Source: Stenotrophomonas bentonitica (GTDB lineage Bacteria; Pseudomonadota; Gammaproteobacteria; Xanthomonadales; Xanthomonadaceae). From it: 64,000 nucleotides of DNA. Shown here one piece after another: positions 17,743 to 26,591 of the stretch. The stretch is taken from NCBI RefSeq assembly GCF_002887735.1, contig NZ_PKQP01000003.1, positions 372,001 to 436,000 on the forward strand. The letters are read 5' to 3'. The notes beneath the pieces are model-generated. The model was given only the letters and a program-made list of their open reading frames with translations, was not told where the DNA came from and ran no database searches. The position numbers and the translations under genes are program-made. Positions within the stretch are counted from its first letter, which is position 1; each line of letters starts with the position of its first letter.

Positions 17743-17791
17743 GTGGCCTCCATCAGACAGAGCCCGATGATGCCGGTTGCCCACGTGCGTG

Positions 17792-18049
17792 TCAGCGTGC
17801 GCCACGCCGCGTGCCCAGCAGTGCCACCACCGCGAAGACGACGCCGCTCAGCCAGAACCACAACGTTGCGGGGCCGATGCACACCACGCTGGGCTGTGGC
17901 TGGCAGCGCAGGCGCAGCAGATCGAAGTCGCCGCCGCCGGCCAGGCAGCTCTGCGCGTGGTGGACCAGGGCCAGCACCGGCTCGGCCCAGCCTGCCGACC
18001 ACGTCAGCAGGACCAGTGCAGCGAGCAGATACGGAATTCCCTTGTTCAC
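17792..18049 (-). CDS. small hypothetical membrane protein
   Basis: An 85-residue protein with two hydrophobic spans (about residues 4-24 and 60-80) joined by a Cys-containing loop (SCLAGGGDFDLLRLRCQPQP, then SVVCIGP). It starts at a GTG (18049) with GGGAG about nine bases upstream. No family is recognised. The Cys-rich loop would lie in the periplasm if the N-terminus is inside. It lies just upstream of the acetyltransferase gene on the same strand. Confidence 0.6.
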   Translation of the reverse strand: MNKGIPYLLAALVLLTWSAGWAEPVLALVHHAQSCLAGGGDFDLLRLRCQPQPSVVCIGPATLWFWLSGVVFAVVALLGTRRGAR

Positions 18050-18263
18050 GAGTGCGCTCCCAGCGGACAGGGGCAGACTCTGGGCGCCGCCCTTGGAAGC
18101 GACAAGCGGCACGCGACGAAGCGCGTGAAATCCGGGATGAGCCGGGGAGGATCCGGGATGAAGCGTGCCCGCCCGCCCCGCCCCCTGCCCGATCGCGCAC
18201 GCATGCGTTGCCCGTGCTGCAGCGCAGGACGCCAGGCGCCGCGGCCCGTGACAGACTCCGCGC

Positions 18264-18995
18264 ATGCGCCGACTGCTCATCGCCCTGCTGTGTTCGCTGC
18301 TCCTGCTCCCGATGGCCGGGCTTGCCGCCCCACCCGGCGCCGACCGCATCCTGATCTTCACCCGCACCGCCAAGTTCCACCACGACTCGATTCCAGTGGC
18401 CGTGGCGACGCTGCGCCAGCTGAGCACCGAGGCCGGATTGAGGGCGGATCACAGCGAGGATCCGCGCGACTTCCGCGCCGACACCCTCGCCCGCTACCGC
18501 GCCGTTGTCTTCGCCAACACCACCGGCGATGTGCTCGATGCCACGCAGCAGGCCGCGATGGAGCAGTTCATCCGCAACGGCGGCGGTTTCATGGGCGTGC
18601 ACGCTGCCGCGGACACCGAGTACGACTGGCCGTGGTATGGCGAGCTGGTGGGCGCGTGGTTCCACAAACACCCGGAAGGTCTGCAGGACACGTTGGTGCA
18701 GCCCGAACGGGACGGGAAGGCTTCCGGAGTGGCCTGGCCGATCCGCGATGAGCTCTACAACTACCGGCGCAATCCCCGTGGGATGGTGCAGGTCATCGCG
18801 ACGGTGGACGAATCGCGCTACGACGGCGGCACCATGGGCGCCGATCATCCCATCGCCTGGTGCCGGCCCTTCGATGGCGGCCGCAGCTGGTACACCGGGC
18901 TGGGCCACGACGCGGCGGTGTATGCCGACCCGAATGTGCGGGCGCAGCTGCGCCGTGGCCTGCGCTATGCGGCAGGCCACGCGCCGGCGTGTTGA
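18264..18995 (+). CDS. ThuA domain protein, exported
   Basis: A 243-residue protein with a signal peptide (MRRLLIALLCSLLLLPMAGL, ending LAA). The rest is a ThuA-like (glutamine-amidotransferase-fold) domain: RILIFTRTAKFHHDSIPVAV, YRAVVFANTTGD, GGGFMGVHAAADTEYDWPWY, and PIAWCRPFDGGRSWYTGLGH near the C-terminus. ThuA relatives act in trehalose and other sugar metabolism; the exact reaction is not known. The expected location is the periplasm. The region before it (18050-18263) holds two ATCCGGGATGA repeats and no clear gene. Confidence 0.88.
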   Translation: MRRLLIALLCSLLLLPMAGLAAPPGADRILIFTRTAKFHHDSIPVAVATLRQLSTEAGLRADHSEDPRDFRADTLARYRAVVFANTTGDVLDATQQAAMEQFIRNGGGFMGVHAAADTEYDWPWYGELVGAWFHKHPEGLQDTLVQPERDGKASGVAWPIRDELYNYRRNPRGMVQVIATVDESRYDGGTMGADHPIAWCRPFDGGRSWYTGLGHDAAVYADPNVRAQLRRGLRYAAGHAPAC

Positions 18996-18999
18996 TCGA

Positions 19000-19554
19000 T
19001 CAGGCGGTGCGTACCACGCGCGCGCCCTGGCACAGCGGATAGCTCGCCAGCAGATCGGCGATACGCTCGTGCATCGTGTCGAACGAGGCGCCATACAGAT
19101 ACAGCGCCGTCTCGGTCGGGCCCTGCCACCAGCTGCAGATCTCGCCGTGGCCTTCGATACGCTCGACGATCTGCTCGAACACGTAGTTCGAATCGCACTG
19201 CTCGTAGACCTCATCGGGCAGGTCGGTACCGTTCAAGTACAACGCCAGGCCCTCGGTGACACCGAACGGCTGATCGGCAACGCCTTCGCGCTGGATCAGC
19301 GAGCCCTTGGGTGCACCCAGCTGCTGCAGCAGCTCGATCACGCCGGGCAGCGAGGCCGGATCGTTCAACGCGATCTCGATATCGCCATAGTCCACTTCGC
19401 CGTCGTCGGTCAGCGCGGTGCCACCGCCCGTGATCTCGCCCAGTTCGGCAGTGCCCAGCAGGGCATCCAGCGGATCTTCGAACAGCTCGTGGCGATGCTC
19501 GGGCTGAAGCTTGGCGTTCAACTTCACGGTGACGTGCAGCGGCGAATCGGTCAT
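19000..19554 (-). CDS. conserved hypothetical protein, acidic, 184 residues
   Basis: A soluble acidic protein beginning MTDSPLHVTVKLNAKLQPEH. A central stretch (GTALTDDGEVDYGDIEIALN) resembles small calculation-type domains of unknown role, and the C-terminal half has ALYLNGTDLPDEVYEQCDSN and a helix ending PLCQGARVVRTA. I do not recognise the family. The start at 19554 avoids an open-frame extension that reads through a REP element. It is convergent with the ThuA gene, the two stops being 5 bases apart. Confidence 0.75.
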   Translation of the reverse strand: MTDSPLHVTVKLNAKLQPEHRHELFEDPLDALLGTAELGEITGGGTALTDDGEVDYGDIEIALNDPASLPGVIELLQQLGAPKGSLIQREGVADQPFGVTEGLALYLNGTDLPDEVYEQCDSNYVFEQIVERIEGHGEICSWWQGPTETALYLYGASFDTMHERIADLLASYPLCQGARVVRTA

Positions 19555-19588
19555 GGCGGGGGCCTGCGCGAAAGGAATGCCGCCCATT

Positions 19589-19681
19589 GTAGTGCCGGCC
19601 GCTGGCCGGCTCCCATGTGTAGAGTCGAGCCGTGCTCGACTGCCTTTCGGCAGTAAGCGGCCGAGCATGGCTCGGCGCTAC
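19589..19681. repeat. cluster of three GTAG REP palindromes
   Basis: Units start at GTAG 19589 (GTGCCGGCCGCTGGCCGGC) and GTAG near 19619 (AGTCGAGCCGTGCTCGACT). An inverted unit ends at CTAC 19678-19681 (CCGAGCATGGCTCGG). The stem cores differ although the heads are the same. The cluster separates two minus-strand genes and could end the phosphatase-like gene transcript. Confidence 0.82.
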
Positions 19682-19691
19682 AACAGCGCGG

Positions 19692-20018
19692 TCAACGCAG
19701 GAACGGCGCCACCTTACGTTTGAGCAACTCCACCAGCACCGGGTCCATGTACTCGTAGTCGTCGGGGATATCCAGGCAGATTACCCGCTTGCCGCCCAGC
19801 CATGCGTTGTAACGACTGGACAGCCGGTTGCGGTGCGCCTTCTCCATCACGAAGACCAGGTCGGCCCACTGCAACAGTTCCGGACTGAGCACTTCCTCGG
19901 CGTCGGCCAGCAGCCCTGCCGAGGCGGTCTCGATACCGGGCCAATCGGCAAATACCTGCTCGGCCGTCGGGCTGCGCAGGCGGTTCTGGCTGCAAAGGAA
20001 AAGTACGTTGCGGGTCAT
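19692..20018 (-). CDS. low-molecular-weight protein-tyrosine-phosphatase-like protein
   Basis: A 108-residue protein beginning MTRNVLFLCSQNRLRSPTAE. The P-loop C9-X5-R15-S16 fits the LMW phosphatase signature CX5R(S/T), with an unusual QNRL filling. It is shorter than classical LMW phosphatases (about 150), and the usual C-terminal DP(Y/W/F) acid loop is replaced by DIPDDYEYMDP. It may be a true phosphatase of a reduced subfamily or a related arsenate-reductase-like fold; the substrate is unknown. The long upstream frame is shadow; the start is the ATG at 20018. Confidence 0.85.
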   Translation of the reverse strand: MTRNVLFLCSQNRLRSPTAEQVFADWPGIETASAGLLADAEEVLSPELLQWADLVFVMEKAHRNRLSSRYNAWLGGKRVICLDIPDDYEYMDPVLVELLKRKVAPFLR

Positions 20019-20045
20019 GGCTCGCAGCGTAATCGGGGGCGGATT

Positions 20046-20064
20046 CCTTTTCCATCGGAAAAGG
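20046..20064. repeat. short perfect hairpin next to GGGATCTGACCCC
   Basis: CCTTTTCC-ATC-GGAAAAGG is an 8-bp stem with a 3-base loop, immediately followed by GGATCTGACCCC. It lies in the intergenic region between the phosphatase-like gene and the lower-GC orphan gene. From memory, this sequence pair recurs near mobile or REP-associated sequences in xanthomonads, but I cannot confirm that here. Confidence 0.5.
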
Positions 20065-20126
20065 GATCTGACCCCACAGGACAATCTAAACAAACTGCAT
20101 TGCTGACGAAGGTTCCGACAGCCATC

Positions 20127-20864
20127 ATGGGCTTCCCCACCGTCCAGATAACCATGATCACCAGAGATGAGCTGTTGAGGGAATTTGGCGAGGTCGGCGA
20201 AGCCCATGGTTGCTACGTTGGCAAATACGTCGTTGCGACGTACACGCTTTATTGCTGCCTGCGAAACGCCGACGGGCATGATCTGGCGATCACCTCGAAG
20301 GACATCCATGATCCGCAGTTCGCTTGCAGCGTAGGGCTGAGCGCTCCGTCCCACCTGTCTCGTGACAGACCGACGATTTTTGCTATTCCACCAAACATCT
20401 ATGGATTCACCCACGCGATAGCGGTTCCCAGCACGTATCACGGGCTCCTGAACCGCAGTGCGAATCGAACCGACCTGTTCCTGTGTCTGCCGATCTTCCA
20501 GTGCGAGTTCAGCGGCAACGAATCAGAAGAGGATTTCAAGTGGTCCACGCATCACATCGTCGACGTCAACAACTGGCGCAGGATCAGGCAACCGAAGATC
20601 AGCCTGTATTTCGACAACCCCCGGACCGGCGGCGGAGCGGACAAGAACGGGGCCATCGTGAGTCTTGAGACACTGATGGCCGAGATCGAAAACCTCAACG
20701 GAGTGAGCGATGGCTTCATCGAGATCACCAATTATCGCGACGAGGTGATCGAAGTACTGTCGCCGGAGGAAGGGCGCTACGTGCTGATCCAGAACCGTCA
20801 GCATGAAGAGCTGATGGAACGCGCCGGGGTGGTGGCAGCCGTGGAGACGTTCACCACCGGCTGA
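20127..20864 (+). CDS. orphan hypothetical protein, lower GC than neighbours
   Basis: A protein of 245 residues from ATG 20127 or 236 from ATG 20154 (MITRDELLREFGEVGEAHGC); neither start has a convincing ribosome-binding site. No domain is recognised. It has a mixed alpha/beta character with conserved-looking stretches such as FAIPPNIYGFTHAIAVPSTY and LFLCLPIFQCEFSGNESEED. The C-terminal part (EIENLNGVSDGFIEITNYRD) is acidic. GC is visibly lower than in flanking genes and A/T-ending codons are more frequent, which suggests recent acquisition. It lies between a short hairpin and a REP, alone on its strand. Confidence 0.75.
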   Translation: MGFPTVQITMITRDELLREFGEVGEAHGCYVGKYVVATYTLYCCLRNADGHDLAITSKDIHDPQFACSVGLSAPSHLSRDRPTIFAIPPNIYGFTHAIAVPSTYHGLLNRSANRTDLFLCLPIFQCEFSGNESEEDFKWSTHHIVDVNNWRRIRQPKISLYFDNPRTGGGADKNGAIVSLETLMAEIENLNGVSDGFIEITNYRDEVIEVLSPEEGRYVLIQNRQHEELMERAGVVAAVETFTTG

Positions 20865-20879
20865 CGACCGACCGCTGTT

Positions 20880-20906
20880 GTGGAGCCGAGCATGGCTCGG
20901 CTCTAC
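20880..20906. repeat. REP palindrome
   Basis: GTGGAGCCGAGC-ATG-GCTCGGCTCTAC is a near-perfect palindrome with a CTAC head on the right. It separates the orphan gene from the convergent uvrD stop and probably acts as a transcript end. Confidence 0.8.
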
Positions 20907-20931
20907 AGGAATTCCCGGCCCCCGACGGTGA

Positions 20932-23121
20932 TCAGATCACCGTCAGGTTGGCATACGCCATCACCAGCCACTTGCTGCCGGCTTCGATGAATTCCACCTG
21001 CACGCGGGCGTGCTGGCCGCTGCCTTCATAGTCGGTGACCATGCCTTCGCCGAACTTGGGATGGTTGACCATCGCGCCCAGCTTGAGCGGCGGTGCTTCC
21101 AGCGCGGCGTGGCCCATCACCCGGTTGGCGCCCAGCGAGGTGCCGCGCGAGACCTGCACCTTGGGGCGCACTTCGTTCACCAGCTCACGCGGGATCTCGC
21201 GCAGGAAACGCGAGGGCACGTTGTAGTTGTCCTGGCCATGGATGCGACGCGATTCGGCGTAGCAGAGCACCAGCTTCTGGCGCGCGCGCGTGATGCCCAC
21301 GTAGGCCAGGCGACGCTCTTCTTCCAGCCGGCCGCTTTCTTCCAGCGAACGTGCACTCGGGAACAGGCCGTCTTCCATGCCGGCCAGGAACACCAGCGGG
21401 AATTCCAGGCCCTTGGCGGCGTGCAGCGTCATCAACTGCACGCCCTCTTCGCCGGCCTGGGCCTGGCCTTCGCCAGCCTCCAGCGAGGCGTAGGCGAGGA
21501 AGGCGACCAGCTCGCTCATGTCCTGGGTCTCTTCGACGTCATCTTCGCGACGCACGAAGCGCGAGGCCACCGAGACCAGTTCGTCCAGGTTGTCCGCGCG
21601 CGATTCCGAATCCAGCGCGTTGCGGCTTTCCTTGGACCAGTGCTCGCGCAGGCCCGAGCGCATCAGCACGTGGTCGATGCGTTCGGCCAGGGTCATCGTG
21701 TCCGCTTCGGCCTGGAGCTGATTGACCAGCACCAGGAAGCCGGCCAGCGCGTTGCGTGCGCGTGCGGCCAGCGCATCTCCCTGGGTGGTCAGCATGGTCG
21801 CTTCCCACAGCGAGATCGCCTGGGCGCGCGCCAACCGGCGCACTTCATCCAGGGTGCGGTCGCCGATGCCGCGCGTCGGCGTGTTGACCGCGCGTTCGAA
21901 GGCGGCGTCATCGTTGCGGTTGGTCATCAACCGCAGGTATGCCAGCGCGTCCTTGATTTCGGCACGCTCGAAGAAGCGCATGCCGCCATACACGCGGTAC
22001 GGCACCTGCTCGGAGAGCAGCGATTCTTCGAACGCACGCGACTGCGCGTTGCTGCGGTAGAGCACGGCCACATCGCCGTAGCTGCCGCCGTCGCGCACCC
22101 ACTGGCGCGCCCGCTCGACCACGTAACGCGCCTCATCCATTTCGTTGTAGGCCGCGTACAGATCGATCGGATCACCGTCGCCGCTGTCGGTCCACAACTC
22201 CTTGCCGATGCGGTCCGGGTTGTGCGCGATCACCGCATTGGCTGCGCCGAGGATGTTGGCGGTGGAGCGGTAGTTCTGCTCCAGGCGCACGGTCTGCGCA
22301 CCCGGGAAATCCTTCAGGAAGCGCTGGACGTTCTCGACCTTGGCGCCGCGCCAGCCGTAGATGGCCTGGTCATCGTCGCCGACCACGAACACGTGGCCGC
22401 TGTCGCCGGCCAGCACGCGCACGAAAGCGTACTGGATGGCGTTGGTGTCCTGGAACTCGTCCACCAGGATTTCGCGGAAGCGCGAACGGTAGTGGGCCAG
22501 CAGGGCAGGGTTGTCGCGCAGCAGTTCATGCGCGCGCAGCAGCAGCTCGGCGAAATCGACCAGGCCGGCACGGTCGCAGCGCTCCTGGTAGGCCGCGTAG
22601 GCCTGGCGCATGGTCTCCAGCCACGCATCATGCGGCTCGGGCTGGATGTGCTGTGGGCGGCGGCCCTCGTCCTTCTGCTCGTTGATCCACCAGGCGATCT
22701 GCTTCGGCGGGAACTTGCCGTCGTCGATCTCCAGCTGCTGGACCACGCGCTTGACCAGCCGCAGCTGGTCGTCCGAGTCCATCACCTGGAAGCTGTCGGG
22801 CAGCTTGGCGTCCTGGTAATGCAGGCGCAGCAGGCGGTGGGCCAGGCCATGGAAGGTGCCGATCCAGGCGCCGCGGCTGCCCTGCGGCAGCTGCAGGTCG
22901 ATGCGGTGACGCATCTCCCCGGCGGCCTTGTTGGTGAAGGTGACCGCAAAAATGCCATGGGTCGGCACGCCGCAGACTTCATTGAGCCAGGCGATGCGGT
23001 GGATAAGCACGCGGGTCTTGCCGGAACCGGCACCGGCAAGCACCAGATGGTGGCCGGGCGGGGCGGACACAGCTTCGCGCTGGGCGGGGTTCAACCCGTC
23101 GAGCAAGTGGGAAACATCCAT
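20932..23121 (-). CDS. uvrD: DNA helicase II (UvrD)
   Basis: A 729-residue superfamily 1 helicase. Motif I is AGAGSGKT (about residues 30-37), motif Ia FTNKAAGEM, motif II VDEFQDTN, motif III VVGDDDQAIYGWRG, motif IV RLEQNYRS, motif V LMTLHAAKGLEF and motif VI YVGITRARQKL. The C-terminal KFGEGMVTDYEG Tudor-like segment is present. It unwinds DNA 3' to 5' in mismatch and nucleotide-excision repair. Full length for UvrD. The ATG at 23121 is clear. It overlaps nothing, and the FAD-protein gene lies 63 bases upstream on the same strand. Confidence 0.97.
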   Translation of the reverse strand: MDVSHLLDGLNPAQREAVSAPPGHHLVLAGAGSGKTRVLIHRIAWLNEVCGVPTHGIFAVTFTNKAAGEMRHRIDLQLPQGSRGAWIGTFHGLAHRLLRLHYQDAKLPDSFQVMDSDDQLRLVKRVVQQLEIDDGKFPPKQIAWWINEQKDEGRRPQHIQPEPHDAWLETMRQAYAAYQERCDRAGLVDFAELLLRAHELLRDNPALLAHYRSRFREILVDEFQDTNAIQYAFVRVLAGDSGHVFVVGDDDQAIYGWRGAKVENVQRFLKDFPGAQTVRLEQNYRSTANILGAANAVIAHNPDRIGKELWTDSGDGDPIDLYAAYNEMDEARYVVERARQWVRDGGSYGDVAVLYRSNAQSRAFEESLLSEQVPYRVYGGMRFFERAEIKDALAYLRLMTNRNDDAAFERAVNTPTRGIGDRTLDEVRRLARAQAISLWEATMLTTQGDALAARARNALAGFLVLVNQLQAEADTMTLAERIDHVLMRSGLREHWSKESRNALDSESRADNLDELVSVASRFVRREDDVEETQDMSELVAFLAYASLEAGEGQAQAGEEGVQLMTLHAAKGLEFPLVFLAGMEDGLFPSARSLEESGRLEEERRLAYVGITRARQKLVLCYAESRRIHGQDNYNVPSRFLREIPRELVNEVRPKVQVSRGTSLGANRVMGHAALEAPPLKLGAMVNHPKFGEGMVTDYEGSGQHARVQVEFIEAGSKWLVMAYANLTVI

Positions 23122-23184
23122 GTCCCCATTTTACCCTCGGGCGGGTCGCTCCGGGCCGTTACCCGGCGCGCGGATCGAACGGGT

Positions 23185-24558
23185 TCAGCCGCGCGCCGCC
23201 TGTTCGGCCTGCACCCGCAGCTCCGGGATCGCCAGGCTTTCCCACAGGGTGCCGATGCGCAGGCTGCCGACCACCCGGATCGCCGGCTGCGGCTGGCCGT
23301 GGCCATCGATCAGGCCGCCCTCCTCCACCGTGGTATCCAGGCCCAGGCCATGCGGGCCCGGGCGGGCATGCCCGTCCGCCAGCAGCTGCTGGATCAGCGG
23401 ATTGCGCATGGACAGCGCGCGCGTCTCCACCCCGGTGGCGTTGATCACCGCGCCCACGGTCAGCGGCGGCAGGCCACGGTTCGGGCTGCGGCCGTGCAGC
23501 TGCAGCCCGCTTTCCTGCACCAGCAGCGTGTCCAGCCGGGCACGGTGACGCTGCAGCTGGCCGCTGCGCTCCAGTTCGGCCACCTGGGCGTGCACCGATT
23601 CGGCGATACGATGACGGTGCACGTCCCAATAGCGCACCACGTGGCGCAGGAAACGGCGCTGGTCGGCCTCGTTCAAGCTCCACCACAGCGCCTGCCCCAT
23701 CGGCCGGATCCGGTCCATCACGCTCTGCCAGGGGATGCCCTGCGCCACCGCCGTGCGGGCCTGCCCACGCAGTTCGCGGACGCGCTGGCGCAGCGGCATC
23801 GCCAACAGCGGCTGCGGATCGAACGTGACGGCTGCGCCGTGCGCGTGCGGCAAGGGCAGCAGCGCGTGGCGCGACAGCACGAAAATGCGCCCACGGTGAC
23901 CGGCGGCGGCCAGGGCCACCACGCTGTCGGCCATGCTCAGCCCCGAGCCGATGATGGCCAGATCGTCATCGCCGGCCAGCACCCGCACACCATCGTAATC
24001 CCAGGCCTCCACCGCCTGCGCGGGCGGCAGTGCCTCGGCACCGGGCACCGGCAACGGGCGCATGCTGTTGCCGCATGCCAGCACCACGCGCTGGGCGTTC
24101 CACGTCACCTCATCGTCGAGCCGCAGCTGCACGCCCTGTGCAGTGGGCGCCAACGCGAACACCGGCTGTTCGACCACCTCCAGCACCGCCACGCTGCGCT
24201 CGCGCGCCTGCTCCAGGCGCTCGCGCAGGTACGCGGCGTAGTGGCGGCGCGGCACGAACTGGTCGGCCAGCAGCTCGCGCGGTACCCCGGCAATCGCCTG
24301 GCTGTCGATCAGGTAATCGAGGAAATCCGCGGGTTGATCCGGCAGCCCGCTCATCTTGCCGGCCGGTACGTTGAGCAGATGCTCGGGCCACGGCGTGGCG
24401 TAGGCGATGCCTTCAGCCAGCACCGAGGCCGGCTCGAACAGCACGATACGTGACGGCCGCTGTGCATGGCGCAGGGCCTGCAGCGCGACGAGGACGCCGG
24501 CAGCGCCGCCGCCGACGATGGCCAGATCACACTGGCGGTGGGTATCGGACGCAGTCAT
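23185..24558 (-). CDS. FAD/NAD(P)-binding protein (COG4529-like)
   Basis: A 457-residue flavoprotein. The N-terminal Rossmann motif CDLAIVGGGAAGVLVALQAL binds FAD, and a second dinucleotide motif is DDLAIIGSGLSMADSV (about residues 200-215). Characteristic family stretches are GIAYATPWPEHLLNVPAGKM and PLTVGAVINATGVE near the C-terminus. Relatives include lysine/ornithine N-monooxygenase-like and uncharacterised hydroxyacylglutathione-linked oxidoreductases; the substrate is unknown. The ATG at 24558 gives MTASDTHRQCDLAIVGGG. It may be transcribed with uvrD. Confidence 0.85.
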   Translation of the reverse strand: MTASDTHRQCDLAIVGGGAAGVLVALQALRHAQRPSRIVLFEPASVLAEGIAYATPWPEHLLNVPAGKMSGLPDQPADFLDYLIDSQAIAGVPRELLADQFVPRRHYAAYLRERLEQARERSVAVLEVVEQPVFALAPTAQGVQLRLDDEVTWNAQRVVLACGNSMRPLPVPGAEALPPAQAVEAWDYDGVRVLAGDDDLAIIGSGLSMADSVVALAAAGHRGRIFVLSRHALLPLPHAHGAAVTFDPQPLLAMPLRQRVRELRGQARTAVAQGIPWQSVMDRIRPMGQALWWSLNEADQRRFLRHVVRYWDVHRHRIAESVHAQVAELERSGQLQRHRARLDTLLVQESGLQLHGRSPNRGLPPLTVGAVINATGVETRALSMRNPLIQQLLADGHARPGPHGLGLDTTVEEGGLIDGHGQPQPAIRVVGSLRIGTLWESLAIPELRVQAEQAARG

Positions 24559-24612
24559 GCCCCGATTGTAGGCGATGCACGTGGACCGGCCGTCCACGTG
24601 CGTCACAGCGGG

Positions 24613-26031
24613 CTACATCAAGGCATCGGCCAGCCGTGCGATGCCTTCGCGGCTGCGCTTCCATGCCGGCCGTTGGCGCCATGTCGCCAGATCCAGCGGG
24701 CGCGACTGTTCGAGATAGTCTGCTTCGATCTGCGCCAACTGCCGCACCATGCCGGCGTCGTAGCAGAGCATGCCGATCTCGGCGTTGAGCGCGAACGAGC
24801 GGATGTCCAGGTTGATCGAGCCGACCAGCGCGATATCTTCATCGACGGTCAGGTGCTTGGCGTGCAGGAAGTTCGGCGCATACAGCGCGATGCGCACGCC
24901 ACTGCGCAGCAGCTCGTCGTAGTAGGCCTCCTGCGCCCAGGAGGTCAGCCGCTGGTTGGTGCTGGCCGACAGGATCAGCTGCACCTGCACGCCGGACAGC
25001 GCAGCGATGCGCAGCGCGCTCAAGGTCGCTTCGTCGGGCACGAAATAGGGCGTGACCAGCACGATCCGCCGCCGGGCCAGATGGATCAGCGCGTTCACCG
25101 CATCACGCGCGTTGCTGAAGGGATACGCCGGGCCGCTGGGCAGCAGCTGGGTCGGGACATCGGCCGAGCACACCGGCACTGCGGTCAACACATCCAGGCG
25201 CTGTCCGGTTTCCATGTACCAGTCGCTGGCGAACACGGCCTCCAGATGGGCGACTACGGGCCCACGCACGCGCGCGACCAGTTCCTTGTTCGGGAACCCG
25301 GCCACGAACTGCGCCCGCGCCAGGTTCTGCGAGCCGATGTAACCGACGCGGTTGTCGATCACCGCGATCTTGCGGTGGTTGCGCAGGTCCATGCGGCCAC
25401 TGCGGCGCCAGCGCAGGCCACCGGGCAACATCGCGCGCACATCCACACCGATCGCCTGCAGGCGGTGGCGATAGTGGCGCAGCCCGCGCTTGGCGCCGAC
25501 AGCATCCAGCAGCAACCGGCAGTGCACGCCACGCGCCGCGGCGCGCTGCAGTGCCTGAACGATGGCCTCACCGACCGCATCGTCGAACATCAGGTAGTAC
25601 AGCAGGTGGACGCGTTCGCGCGCCTGGTCGATGTCTTCGATCAGCGCCTGCAGCGAAGCGTCGTAGTTGTTGAGCAGATCCACCGCGTTGCCGTGGATGG
25701 GCATGAAATCGCCCTGGCGCTCGATCAGCGGCACGATCTCGGCGGTGGCGGTATCCGGCGCGGGCGTCCAGCGCAGCGGCGGCTGCAGGGCCTGTTCCTC
25801 GCGGATCACCTGGGACGCCTCGGCCTGGCGCTGCACGCGCTGGCGCGACAGCCAGGGGTGGCCGAACAGCAGGTACAGCGGCAGCCCGAGCAGCGGCACG
25901 AAGCCGACCAGCAGCAGCCAGCTGCGTGCGGCACCGGGCGTGGTGCGGCTGGGAATCCAGAACAGCGCGGCCAGCCGGATCAGCCAATCCAGCATCAACA
26001 ACCACGAACCCAGCAGCCACTCGAACAGCAT
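24613..26031 (-). CDS. cls: cardiolipin synthase (phospholipase D family)
   Basis: A 472-residue membrane enzyme. Two N-terminal membrane spans (about residues 5-25 and 35-57) are followed by two PLD catalytic domains with HxK motifs: NHRKIAVIDNRVGYIGSQNL (about residues 217-236) and LHAKHLTVDEDIALVGSINL (about 393-412). It joins two phosphatidylglycerol molecules, or a related pair, to make cardiolipin in the inner membrane. Size and architecture match ClsA-type enzymes. It lies upstream of the FAD-protein gene, 54 bases away, on the same strand. Confidence 0.93.
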   Translation of the reverse strand: MLFEWLLGSWLLMLDWLIRLAALFWIPSRTTPGAARSWLLLVGFVPLLGLPLYLLFGHPWLSRQRVQRQAEASQVIREEQALQPPLRWTPAPDTATAEIVPLIERQGDFMPIHGNAVDLLNNYDASLQALIEDIDQARERVHLLYYLMFDDAVGEAIVQALQRAAARGVHCRLLLDAVGAKRGLRHYRHRLQAIGVDVRAMLPGGLRWRRSGRMDLRNHRKIAVIDNRVGYIGSQNLARAQFVAGFPNKELVARVRGPVVAHLEAVFASDWYMETGQRLDVLTAVPVCSADVPTQLLPSGPAYPFSNARDAVNALIHLARRRIVLVTPYFVPDEATLSALRIAALSGVQVQLILSASTNQRLTSWAQEAYYDELLRSGVRIALYAPNFLHAKHLTVDEDIALVGSINLDIRSFALNAEIGMLCYDAGMVRQLAQIEADYLEQSRPLDLATWRQRPAWKRSREGIARLADALM

Positions 26032-26120
26032 CGCGTCGCCCGTCGGGAGGGGAATCGCATTCTGCCATGGGTCGCTGCATGCAACCGGTCATGCCGGGTG
26101 CGGGCCCGGGCGCGGCCCAT

Positions 26121-26152
26121 GAAAAAACCCGCCACGAGGGGCGGGTTTTTTC
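26121..26152. terminator. bidirectional Rho-independent terminator after rpmG
   Basis: AAAAAACCCGCC-ACGAGG-GGCGGGTTTTTT: a 6-bp GC stem (26128-26133 with 26140-26145) flanked by runs of six A and six T, active on either strand. It ends the rpmB-rpmG transcript before cls. Confidence 0.92.
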
Positions 26153-26176
26153 GGGAAGCTCAAGCATCCTCGCGGA

Positions 26177-26341
26177 TTACTTGATCTTGCCTTCCTTGTA
26201 CAGGACGTGCTTGCGCACGACCGGATCGTACTTCAGGAATTCCATCTTCCCGGGGGTGTTCTTCTTGTTCTTGTCCGTCGTGTAGAAGTGGCCAGTGTTG
26301 GCCGTCGAAATCAGACGGATCTTATCGCGCTTGCCTGCCAT
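26177..26341 (-). CDS. rpmG: 50S ribosomal protein L33
   Basis: A 54-residue protein translated from the ATG at 26341, beginning [20 protein letters not shown] and ending [11 protein letters not shown]. It lacks the zinc-binding Cys pairs found in some L33 proteins, so it is the zinc-independent form. A GAGGAG Shine-Dalgarno lies ten bases upstream. It is 13 bases after rpmB, the usual rpmBG operon. Confidence 0.97.
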   Translation of the reverse strand: MAGKRDKIRLISTANTGHFYTTDKNKKNTPGKMEFLKYDPVVRKHVLYKEGKIK

Positions 26342-26354
26342 GATCGTTTACTCC

Positions 26355-26591
26355 TCAGACCTTTTCGCCGCGCGAACGCAGCTCAGCCAGAACGGAGTCG
26401 ATGCCGTTCTTGTCGATGGTGCGCAGGGCATGCGCGGAAACACGAAGCTTGACCCAGCGGTTCTCGCTGGCAACCCAGAAGCGGCGCTCGTGCAGGTTGG
26501 GCAGGAAACGACGACGGGTCTTGTTGTTGGCGTGCGAGACGTTGTTACCCGTCTGCACTCGCTTGCCGGAAACTTGGCATACGCGGGACAT
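26355..26591 (-). CDS. rpmB: 50S ribosomal protein L28
   Basis: A 78-residue L28 protein, [20 protein letters not shown] onward, with the family core [19 protein letters not shown]. Only one Cys is present, so it is the zinc-independent type. It is the first gene of rpmBG; the promoter must lie in 26592-26760. Confidence 0.97.
   Translation of the reverse strand: MSRVCQVSGKRVQTGNNVSHANNKTRRRFLPNLHERRFWVASENRWVKLRVSAHALRTIDKNGIDSVLAELRSRGEKV

Noticed and set aside
21010-24453. 1147-residue plus-strand ORF opposite uvrD and the FAD gene
   Set aside because: It spans two clear genes in antisense; no motif, start site or codon pattern supports it.
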